This document shows positions 10,175 to 20,346 of a DNA stretch of 64,000 nucleotides, piece after piece. The notes under the pieces were generated by a model, which was given only the letters and a program-made list of their open reading frames with translations, was not told the DNA's origin and searched no databases. The stretch is from Bigelowiella natans CCMP2755 (taxonomy: Eukaryota > Cercozoa > Chlorarachniophyceae): contig ADNK01000619.1 of the NCBI GenBank assembly GCA_000320545.1, forward strand, positions 1 to 64,000. Reading direction: 5' to 3'. Position 1 is the first letter of the stretch; each line of letters starts with the position of its first letter. The position numbers and the translations under genes were made by a program.

Positions 10175-11713
10175 AAAGCTTGTGATCCAGACCCGACAAA
10201 CAGCATCTTCATACATAGGTCAATCTTCAGCTCTATGCTTTCTCTCTTAGCTTCATGAAGTAAAGCCCATTCATTATCACAATCAACGCGCTTCTTGGCC
10301 TGAAATATCAAATTTTTGGTTGATATTTGAAGCTTTGCAATAAGCAACCCAATACCTCAAATTCGTTGATCAGACTCCTCAAATGATTTCTAAGTCTCCA
10401 TACTGTGAATCGGTAGTAAACCGTAGATGGAAGTGGCAAGTACTTTGCAAAGGGGAACATATTTATCAGCAAACTGGCAAATTGGTCAACCTGATTGTTG
10501 TTGTAGGATCATCTAAGTAAGATAACGATTCTAACTTATGACCAAGCGGCCCACCTCTGCGTAAAATCTTGTCTTGCAACACATAATCGTATGTTCACTC
10601 CAAGAGACTTTCCCAAAGATTAAAGTCAGTCTTACCTTCCACCTGAGTTTTGGTAACGGTATTTTGATGATCGAAAGTTTCTAAATCAATCCTCTAAGTA
10701 TTTCTACATAACTTTTTCTACATTGCGGATGAATAACATCTCCCTGTGTATGCCTTTGACACCACCCCCGCTCCCATTCTATTAGTTCTGAAATCGAATT
10801 TCAATACCAAAAATCTCTGAGCGCTTCGGAAGTATCCGTCTCGTCTTTATCCTTTTGACTAAATTCCCTTAGACAATAAGTGGAGTTCTTAAAAATTACT
10901 ATTAGTGATTCCGCAGAAATAGCTTAAGTAGTTCTACCTTTGACCAAATTCGTCGAAAAGATCATTTAGGATTTGGAATAGATTGAGCGAAGTATCATCG
11001 ATGGAGCTGCTTACCTAATATATTTAACAAGAGCTTTTGTTTGTATCACTACGTTGAAATTTATTAAAGATTTACTTTTCTTTCCAATTTGAGCAATTTT
11101 GGAGAAAAGGCTCCAACGAGAGGGTTCTGTACAGAGAAACAAGTAAGAATTATATCTTTCAAGCGCTGGCTAAAGCCATTTACCTGCACACCATTTGCGT
11201 GAAGTTTCCGTTGCGGGACTCCTGTGAGGATCTTTCAAACGGAGTGTTAGAATGACATTGATATGGAGGTATTGATGCTTAGTAAACCTTGCACAGTAAC
11301 TCCGGTGAATTTGCAATAATGAACTGAAATTGAGGTTTAGGATGTGAGCGGGGAAGTGATGAACGATTTTGCAAATTAATGAAAACCGGTTTTCCTGCAG
11401 GACTTCGGAGAGCTGCTAATCCGTTGTTTTCATCAAGGAAACTTGTGATTTTTATGAGAATATCCTCGAAGTTTCCTGAAGAGTCGTAAATTAATTCCCG
11501 AGCCAAATTAGTGAAGGAAGTGACCTCTAATAATGTCCAGCGGAGAGATCCAGGTAGTGGGAATGCCTGTTTTAGTGATTCTTTGATCTAGATAGTACCA
11601 ACGGCCTGCGATCGTATTCCGTAAATATCAGAAGACCGTAACTGCAGCAACGTATTAGATCGACCTGCTGCTGCAGCAACGACTGCTGTCACAACAGCGA
11701 ATATTAGCAGCAT
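9097..11713 (-). CDS. cytochrome P450 monooxygenase, multi-exon
   Basis: This is a haem-thiolate monooxygenase, probably ER-anchored; the substrate is unknown. Exons that join in phase, 5' to 3': 10356-10490, 10193-10299, 9977-10037 (I helix, FVGIGPLTDIV), 9814-9907 (KLPILDAVYK), 9671-9753 (ExxR as ETLRMYAP), 9385-9594 (haem loop PFIPFGIGSRSCPG with the cysteine ligand), 9266-9322 (ISGCIAKTFVTNLL) and 9097-9198 (C-terminus MPIRPMNLKLKMRKRKD, stop). An N-terminal exon at 11288-11587 carries the proline hinge AFPLPGS. A candidate start at 11713 gives a hydrophobic anchor (MLLIFAVVTAVVAAA), but its splice phase is unresolved, as are exons between 10.5 and 11.28 kb. The I helix lacks the usual acidic-Thr pair: the expected AGxDT region reads VGIGPLT. 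TA and CA microsatellites fill the intron 10038-10192. Confidence 0.85.
10094..10170. repeat. CA then TA microsatellites in a P450 intron
   Basis: About 31 bases of CA repeat (10094-10124) and about 32 of TA repeat (10139-10170) lie inside the intron 10038-10192. Confidence 0.95.
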
Positions 11714-11992
11714 AGGTGCCACCAGCTGACAAATGGAAGGTAGAGCTACATATCAGATAGTGGACAAGTGGTCACAATACAGAAGTAAATCGCGGTTAGA
11801 GTGCCAATACATGGAAACTCTGCACTGCCAGTCCAGTAAACACCCCCCCCTGCAGACAACGTCGAACTGTGTGGAGTCCGGATGAATCAAAAAGTTGGTT
11901 TGGGATATTTTATTTCCTTGTCGCTGTACTTGAATCCCCAAGCAAAGAAAGAAAGAAAGAATATGTACGAGTAAGATCTGGGAGAATGAGAT

Positions 11993-12001
11993 AACAACAA
12001 C

Positions 12002-12085
<84 letters not shown>
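11993..12085. repeat. AAC/CAA microsatellite, about 90 bp
   Basis: Near-perfect CAA repeats lie in the spacer between the divergent P450 and beta-propeller genes, possibly near both promoters. A GGA repeat follows at about 12288-12316. Confidence 0.95.
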
Positions 12086-12474
12086 CCGAGTAGATCTAGG
12101 AGAAAATCATCGGATTTTTATCCGAGGAGAGCACAGTGATATGTTGGGTTTCCAAGCTGTTTGTCTCCTTATCGTAAGTATAAAATCACTGTGATTTTAG
12201 GGTAGAGACAATACCAGAACCTCCCTCTGGACTGGCGTTCGGCACTGCACATAGCTGAGCTGGAACGTCGACCAGCGTGGTGTCTGGGGGAGGAGGAGGA
12301 GGAGGAGGAGGAGGAGGACGTCTCGAACGCATCTTTAGGGAAAGAGGCAACTCCGAAGGACAACCTCATCATTGATCTTCCTCCCTCGATCTCTTCCTCT
12401 CGTTTCATCATTGGGAGTAATCTTCGTGCAAACCATCCGAATCATCATCCTTAAATAAAGCACTGCCTTTCTAG

Positions 12475-12972
12475 ATGTTTTTCCTCGTCGCTCTGGAAAT
12501 CCTGCTTGAAGTTACGATTGTGAACACCCAACATCCCCCCCGCAACTTTAAGCATCATCAGCAATGGAAAGGACCAAATTTGTGCTCGGCAGGTGCAGAT
12601 AAATGCAACTCGAGCTCATTCGTAGCCATGACTGCTTCCCTGAGCAGTGGGAGGAGGGGGAGGAGAAGTTGGCCGTCATCGCAGAATGGTGCTATTGCTT
12701 CTAGTGATATCACAGGATCCCTGTCTCCTTCAGAAGACAGCAACAGTGAACATGTGGAGTATTCGTTAGCTTTTCACGCAGCAGAAAACGCCCTCTTCTT
12801 CCTCCAAGAAGGAAGGGTCGTTGAGATGTTCTACGTTGAGGAGGAGAATACCTTTAAGGTGGTGGTGGTGGTGACATTTTAAATTTTTTTGACTCTCGAA
12901 CGAGCCCCCCTCTTCCATCTAATGAAAAATGTTTCTTTGCAGTATCGATTACTCTTCAATGGCTCGTGTAGT

Positions 12973-13031
<59 letters not shown>

Positions 13032-14064
13032 TAGTAGTAGTAGTCTGGAAGGCTGGTCGATAAGAGCACAAACACCATATAAAATATGCTCAACGCCTAA
13101 ATTTCGGTCGATCCGAGCATCGAATTATCCGAATTCGAAGTATGCACTCCTCGCTCTCGAAAGCAGTGGTCCAGGAAGAAGATTATTCTCCAGGTGTTCT
13201 GTGGATGGTGATCGGGTAGATTGTAGCGCTGTTAGCATTGGCAGCAGTGCAACGTACATCTCTGGAGACTGTGAAAGCGAATGGCTGCCAATTGACTTTG
13301 GCATCCTTCCAAGCGACTTTTCCGAGCCAATACTGCCATCGTCCAAGTGTGACTGCGTCTATTTCCTCTCGAAAAGCGGTTCTGTTCTCATCAGACGAGC
13401 CAATCATGGCCAATTTGGCGAGTGGAAGCGCTGGGCTGTTCCAAAGAGCATTCGATTAAAAACTCTAACGGTCAGGACTAACGTTGAATAACTACAACGC
13501 AATACATTCGTCCAAGTACAATAAAGCTAGTTGGTGGTGTCAATGGTTCTTGAACATGATAATTACGTATCCGCTACCTAAATTTGTACTACCTGTATTT
13601 GTGCTGTGTGTTGACGTGTTCGTGTTTGGACCGTCTTCCTCCTCCCCCTCCCCCCCTTTCCCCCTTCCTCGTCTTGTGTGCTTGCTCCCTTACAGGATGT
13701 ACATTCTGTAAAGGACTCGTCTGTATTCGGTATCTCAGCAGAAGGAGATCTTATCGAGTTCAATGAGAATGGGAAGAATTTGCGGCGCACGTGGCGGAAT
13801 CATAAGCATCCGCCTGGAAACAATCGGCTTGCGCCTTTTGAAGGACTTGCATTTGTCAGCCCTTTTGTTGATGAGACAACAGCCACGAGGGAAGTTTCGA
13901 TATTTCTACTCAGCAGAGGGGGGGACCTCGTTGAGTTTCGCAGCGGTAGCAACCACGCAAACGCACACATGCACACATAAACATGCATGTGCATAATTCA
14001 TATCTGATCACGCATATATGCAGTGAATAGAGCAACAAAGAAAATATCTCGATAAATATGTACA

Positions 14065-14135
<71 letters not shown>

Positions 14136-15402
14136 ACATATATAAAATGGGCAATCATAATCAATCATTGATGGATGAGCTTCATATCAGTCTCCTAATT
14201 CCTTATCAATGACTTCAACAATTAACAATATGTCGTTCATTCTTGTAAGGGGGAGCTTCCTCCTCCTCCTCCTCCTCCTCCTCCTCCTCCTCCTTCTTAG
14301 CAGGACATTGGATCAAACATGGGAAACCTAGCGGCAAAGCTGCGAAACTGTCATCTCCAGTTGTAGGCATGATAGCAGGCAGCGCTTTGAGAGTCTTCGC
14401 AACCTCTACTGAAGGCCACGTTTACGAATGGCGGGTTCTCACCACCCCGCCCCCATTCGTTTTTGTCCTCTTTTTTGTAAATCTGTTTTTCTAACTAAAC
14501 ATACTCTCAAACATGTGCCACATATATTTGTATTTTGGCTTCAACACCCGTGGGCTGCGTATCCCCCCTATTATTCTCGGGCTGAAAGCTATGATTATTC
14601 ATCCTTTTCCCCCCCCCCCCCCCCCTCCTCCTCCTGTCTCCAGATGCCATCCTTCAATCTTGAACAGCGACGTTCAGCAAACAGGCTTAGTAATTATCCG
14701 ATGTTCCGCAGCACCTGGATAGACCACAAACACCCGAGAATAAGGAGAGATGGTGATGATGATGCTGATGGTGGTGCTGGTGGTGGTAAGAGCAGACGCG
14801 GAAGAATATCTCGTGCAGCGCTCAGCATAAATAAGTTTGGCATATTTGCGAAAACTGCTGGCGGAGAGCTCGCAAGGCTGAACATTAAGAGTCAAAGACT
14901 GGCCAAACTAAAGGTGGTGGTGGTGGTGGTGGTGGTGGTGACCTTCTTAGTTTCTATTTATTACTCAAGTGTGAGGTATTCGCGGTGATGAGGGCGAGTT
15001 GAAACTCACCCATGATACAAATTGATAGATGACAACAAATGTGGTCATTTTATGCTACATTCACTTCCGTGTTCCTTGGATATATGACGCTCAGGTGACA
15101 TCTAGTGAGACGACAACGTTCGCCGTTGTTCCCAAAGAAGAGTATTGGGAGTGGGTAATACATGCGCTCCCCAAGGAGATTGGTGGGGAGGGAACGACGA
15201 ATCTTGCGCCACAATGTCCCGATATTCGTGAAAATGAAGGTAGAGTGCTTTCGAATATTATGCATTAATGATTCTGGTGAGGAAAAATAATAATAGGAAT
15301 ATATGATATGCGGCAGGAAACGATAACGCGCTGAACGATGATGCTGATGATTCCCATAATTGTCGCTATTTCATGCCAGAACAAGTTCAAATATGTGAAT
15401 AA
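12475..15402 (+). CDS. secreted beta-propeller-like repeat protein
   Basis: Seven exons join in phase to 598 residues: 12475-12858, 12943-13470, 13696-13945, 14301-14434, 14644-14913, 15095-15239 and 15317-15402 (stop). The N-terminus (MFFLVALEILLEVTIVNTQ) looks like a signal peptide. Blade-like repeats follow, each with a hydrophobic strand, a 'GdLvEf' turn and a W-x-x-H-x-x-P motif: WRNHKHPPGN, WIKHGKPSGK, WIDHKHPR and WEWVIHALP. This pattern resembles plant proteins often annotated as sialidase-like or lectin-like propellers; carbohydrate binding is an inference. Exon 2 encodes a poly-Ser tract from AGC/AGT repeats (about 12968-13045). Two donors (12859, 14914) open directly into GTG repeats. 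An extra exon between 14914 and 15094 cannot be excluded. Confidence 0.75.
12968..13045 (+). repeat. coding AGC/AGT microsatellite (poly-Ser)
   Basis: This in-frame serine tract lies in exon 2 of the beta-propeller-like gene. The AGC run is followed by an AGT run, so length variation should change only serine number. Confidence 0.9.
14070..14131. repeat. TA then TG microsatellite in intron
   Basis: TA repeats (about 14070-14099) pass directly into TG repeats (to about 14131) within the intron 13946-14300. The same intron ends in a TCC run that forms the pyrimidine tract before the acceptor at 14300. Confidence 0.9.
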
Positions 15403-16359
15403 CATTTGAAATTATTACGTACGTTAATTGATCCAACGCACATTCTAAAGTATTGCTACGTTGCATTGTCTATCAACAAGATGGGTACGTATGAGTATTT
15501 ATATTCATGGGTATCGAAGCAATTTTGCTGTGCGCTTATTCCATTTTGCTTCGATATATCTATTCTGCGAACATGGTGCTGCTAGCTAAGTAATGAGCTG
15601 TACGCATTCATGATGCCATCTGGTATTGTAGTGTGACGGACTATATAGCTTCACTATCGCCGCATGCTGAACGGGTACGTAAAATACATGTAGACTTGAC
15701 ACATGGTCTCACTTTGATTGTCGGCGAGCTTCTTTGCGTATCAGCACACGGCACAGCAACACGTACTGCACGTCATGAGCAAACAGTTATTACAGTCAGC
15801 TTACACGCGTGGCTGGCGGATACATTGTTAGATTGGTCTCATCGGTTGACACTGATAGCCTGCTGTGCCGCATGAGTGCACGGCAAAGTGGGGGACCGCG
15901 ACGAAGCACGTGTGATGATGGCATGGCAGCTATAACCTGTTTCTGAGCGCTTGTCGTGCCAGCAGGTTTGCATGTGCCAGCATGCATTGTGCATTGCCGC
16001 CCCAAAGATCCATAACGTAGCGTGCACGAACCCAGTATGATGCATCCCAATCGCCGTCACGATATTGTAATGAAGGTTTAAAGCATGCTAACAATAAGTA
16101 GTAGTAGCAGTATTGAACAAATAGCGGCGCTACTTATTTGGCAGCTGTCATGGAAATTTCGTGCAGTTCATGAGCGCTCCCTGAGCCATATGCACTATAC
16201 GCCTCGCACAGTAGAAATTTGAAATTTCAATGATGTGACAACGTTCGATTCCCAGCAGTACCACTTTCAACTCAGGCTGCAGCAACGTTATTCTAAGCCT
16301 TAACCCACGGCTTGCACGATCAAAAAGCTTCTGCAAGTTCACTTTCATCACATGTTTAA
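15403..16359. other. spacer between convergent genes
   Basis: The 3' ends of the propeller-like gene and the YGxG-module gene face each other here. The stretch 15600-16060 is rich in GCATG/TGCA words and has only short uninformative ORFs. Confidence 0.5.
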
Positions 16360-16474
16360 TCAGTTGTTGCCGACATTTGTCTCGTGGATGTATGCAGTCC
16401 CTAAGATTAATTTTGAATTAGCGAAATAACGAAGGAGAGGAGTCACGTTGAGAGAAAAAGTAGTAGCAGTAGCA

Positions 16475-16512
<38 letters not shown>

Positions 16513-17686
16513 TGCATTACAGGAAGATAAAAGCATACACACGACACTAACAGATACCGAATTTCAAAGAAACGCGCATTATTCCTGCTGCGTCCTTAGA
16601 GTCTGCCTTTCCTGCGGGGGGGAACAAGGGAGAGTTTGCCACACCAATCATGCACTGATACTAATGGTAGTTGTAGAAGTGTAGCTTTCGTCTCTCTGTA
16701 TCTATCTCTCTCTTTCTAATTTCGTCAGAGCAACTTGGTTACCCCGCCCATATACTGGTTACCCCGGCCACATACAGAATCTTTCTTTCAATAATCATCA
16801 TCATCGTCGTCGTCACATGCACTAGCAGCAATAGCAGCAGTAGCAGCAGTAGCAGCAGCATCTTCATCTTAAACAAAGCTTCTCGTTACTGCAGGATGAT
16901 ATGATGGGTAGCGCTAACCTTCTCCATACGCAGTATTGACAGTGTTCGCAAGCTTGAACTAAGGAAAGCAAATAGATAACAGCACATGCCAGATCAGCCA
17001 ACATGCGTTGACCGCACTTTGATATTAGTCATAACAGCTACCACACCACCACCACCTTTGCAGAATGGGGAGGAAGATATCCTCGTCCGTATGGCAGCTC
17101 AACAACAGCCATATCGTTATCTGGAGGGTGGGGCAGAGAGAACAAAGAAACGCGGAGGAGAGAAAAATAGAGAGAGAAAAGTAGTGTTAAAGACGCATTG
17201 CAGGTAGATTTGACGAAGGCGTTCTCCCCTCCTCCTCCTCCTCTTTCGGTTGCAAAGGAAATTGGATCTTCTTGTTGTCTTGCTATTCTCATTACTTAAT
17301 CCAACGAGGGTTCCTTTCCCGTATGGCGTGATTATCTGATAGGAAAAATAGTTGCTCAGCATTTTATGCAGTAGGTATGTTTCAGGTAGCAGCACAATCT
17401 GTCTATTACCCAACGGATAGCTCAACTAAGCTGCTATATTATATATTGAATATGAACTGCAGCTCTCCTCCTCCTCCTCCTTCTTCTTCTTCTTCTTCTT
17501 CTACTACTACTACTACCTCGTTTACATTTGTCCTATGGACATATGCTATGCCTGGGTTATAATAATGGTTAATAATCACATGTAGTAAGAAGAAGGAAGG
17601 AGGAGGAGGATATGCTCATTGTTGCACAGATGGTTGATTTGATAGCTGGTGTCTGCTGTTGTGGGGTAGTCGGCCCATCAAAGGAG

Positions 17687-17724
<38 letters not shown>

Positions 17725-19103
17725 GGTGGTGGTCCAACTCTCCTACCGAATTTGAGCTGCACTCTCACCATTCCACCAGCGTCCTCTCCAAGACAGAGTC
17801 CCTGATTAAGACGAAAGAACAAAATGATCGCAGGATGGGTGCATGCTCAGTGGCCTTCTTCGCGTACTAATCGTAGTGGTAGCGGTCGTATTGAGAATGT
17901 ATACTACGAACTGACGACTACTTCAACTTCTACTGCAACAACGACAACTACTACCACTAGTACTCTTGCTACTGTTATTACTTCCACTACTACTACTACT
18001 ACCTTGCCGTACGATGTAGCTACTGGCATGGATGTTACTTTGCGCTGTAACATACATGTTGCCAAATTACGTAGTATTCAATCAAAAATTGTCATATTTT
18101 AGAATAACGATATGCCTATCACCATTGTTATTCTCGCCACTATCACCACTACCATCTTCCCATGACAAGAAACACGTAACTTAAACGTGTTTAGTCTAAG
18201 CCTCGAATACGAATCGGTAATTTTCCTTCTTCTATCTCTCTCCTATCAACTCCTCATTTGCTATGCGGTGCTGGCAGCACCTGCACGGTATGGGTTGGCA
18301 TGTAGCCGACACCGTAAGGAAGCTGTACAACGGCCATTCCATCTCCTAAATAATAAGATTAAGCAATCAATCAACATCCTGCTAGGGGCTACTTGTTGCA
18401 GGGATCGCTGTGGAAATATCATTTTGGATTTAATGCGGCTCCACATTTAGTGAATTAAGGAAACGAGTTGCTTTGACCATGCACGAGCAGAAGCAGAAAA
18501 TCTCATATTGAAATATGCGGAAGACCGAGAGGTTTGTCACTAGAATTCATTGTGGTAGATATTACTAGCGTAGTCGCACAAGCCTTCACCGTAAGGGGTG
18601 CTAACCTAGGAATAGAGTTGACAAAACAGGATTAAACATTCACGACGGCACGTTAGAATCGCGCCATCATATTTTCTATTCGAATGATGACGTAATAGAA
18701 TTTTTGAACCATCATTATTTACAGAACTGACTGAATTTGGGTGAGGATGTCGTCTGCGTATCTATGAGTGAGTGTGAGCCAAGGCACAACACGTGATTTG
18801 TATACCGGCTTCGAGTACATACTTCCGCCATTCACATTAGATTCATGGATGTATGCAGTTCCTGACCAAAGTTTGATACGAGGATATGATGTGGTAGATC
18901 TATTTAGGAAATTTGCGACAAGATTTCTCTTCAAAAGAGATGAACTTCTTCGTATCTGTGCTAGTACCAAAAGGGAGGACTACGGTGAGCATTCCTGCTG
19001 CATCTTTCGAAGTTGCTTTACCTACAAATAAGTATTAAATTTGCAACTACTCTTCTGCAACAGATGAGATGCCAGATAAACCTGCTTCTAATATTGTATT
19101 TTG

Positions 19104-19144
<41 letters not shown>

Positions 19145-19607
19145 CTACTCCTACTCCTACTACTACCCTCTCCATAGCTTGTCATCACAAGCTTTTCTTC
19201 CATGCATACCTGAACATATTTAAAAGCAGAGAGGTTGAATTAGTTGAGCTGGTACAGTAGGCTAATATAATTTACTCTTGCAGTTTGAGTTGGCATGTAG
19301 CCAATGCCGTATGGCAGGGACACACTCGCCATTCCATCAGCTAAAACACACAGTTCAACACCAAACAAGAAGTTAGTAAACCAGCATCAACTTATCCGTC
19401 CCCAGGTCCTCTGGCATTCAATTCGTACGTTAACTTTTGTTTTGTCTCTCACCTACGAATTTGAGGTAACCGGATCCGTACGGAGTCTGAACTGTCTGTA
19501 AGAATTCACGGAGGCAGCACACAGATTCAATCAACAAGTGTGAGAGCATTTAACAAGCTGGTAGATCTCTTGAACAAATTTAGAGCTCTCCGAATGAATT
19601 TCATCAT
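16360..19607 (-). CDS. triplicated YGxG-module protein, undescribed family to me
   Basis: Sixteen exons join in one phase to 250 residues: 19536-19607, 19453-19495, 19276-19340, 19167-19191, 18968-19021, 18836-18861, 18566-18605, 18281-18345, 18003-18044, 17747-17801, 17526-17551, 17296-17335, 17056-17120, 16919-16958, 16558-16611 and 16360-16400. Six modules of about 35 residues alternate. Type A: TPYGxG...DGMAVVxLPYGxGYxP (copies at 19.4, 18.4, 17.2 kb). Type B: YGxGKxxSKDAAGM..VxLxFGGTAYIHETN (copies at 19.0, 17.8, 16.6 kb). A is split over two exons (40-43 and 65 nt), B over three (25-42, 54-55 and 26 nt), so exon lengths recur with the repeats. The glycine turns and VxVxL strands suggest small SH3-like barrels (inference). 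The first exon (MMKFIRRALNLFKRSTSLL) relies on a 40-nt intron and is the weakest call. Function unknown. Confidence 0.8.
16475..16511. repeat. GTA microsatellite in intron
   Basis: It lies in the intron between the last two exons of the YGxG-module gene. Confidence 0.9.
17689..17721. repeat. GA microsatellite in intron
   Basis: It lies in the intron 17552-17746 of the YGxG-module gene, followed by GGT repeats. Confidence 0.9.
19107..19166. repeat. TAC/TCC trinucleotide repeat abutting a splice donor
   Basis: Read on the minus strand, the intron after exon 19167-19191 begins GTAGTAGTAGGAGTAGG and continues as the repeat. The splice donor is the first repeat unit. Confidence 0.9.
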
Positions 19608-20346
19608 TTGGATATTCCTATAGCTTTAGTCAATTCTCTCCCTTATCTACTTCACTGTGTACACATGTATGCGTTGGGGGGGTTGCGTACCATTGCCACT
19701 GGTACACACTCGCGGTGATTGAGAAATTGCTGCCCGTTTCAGACATAAACGGTCTTCATGGCAGTTTCAGCCTTATTTTCGGTAAGCAATTTTGTGACGT
19801 CACAAAATAGGCCTGTAATTTCGACAAAAATATATGTACATTTTATGTCATTCACACTTCAAAGGATTTTCGACTCCGAATGTCGAGAGAGGGAAATTCG
19901 TCTGAGATTCACCGAGATACACCTAAAATCTATCTGACTGTTTTGTCTCAAAGTAGGAATCCACTGCGTTTGGCTTTTATGAGCACGTTCTTCTGGAAGC
20001 GCTGAGGCCACGTATCACGTCAGCTGAGATCCTGGATTTTGCAAGTACGTCCACGTGCATAGTAGTCTAATATCAGATACAGCGACAACAATGATTTCCA
20101 TGTCGCTCTTTAAAAAAGGGGCCTAGTATTACATCGCGTCGTCACACATACATGTAGTACCTCCTCCATGTCTGTATTCGGGTAATAAATGCACACAGTG
20201 CTGTACGACGATGAAAAAACAGTGTTCTTCTGCTTCTTCGGGTGCCCCTTGCGCTGATCGATACTGGAGAGCCTAAACAGAGTCGCCCATTCGCTTTTGC
20301 CAAATAAGAGTTAGGTATTATTGGTTACAAGTGAGAAGGCAGGAGG
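19608..20346. other. divergent spacer, probable promoters
   Basis: This separates the YGxG-module gene (leftward) from the acid phosphatase (rightward). A TGACGTCA-like palindrome (TGTGACGTCACA) lies at about 19794-19805, a possible bZIP/CRE-type site. Nothing else is recognised. Confidence 0.4.

Noticed and set aside
9953-10250. ORFs with alternating Thr-His, Val-Cys or Ile-Tyr runs
   Set aside because: They are CA/GT and TA dinucleotide repeats in the P450 intron.
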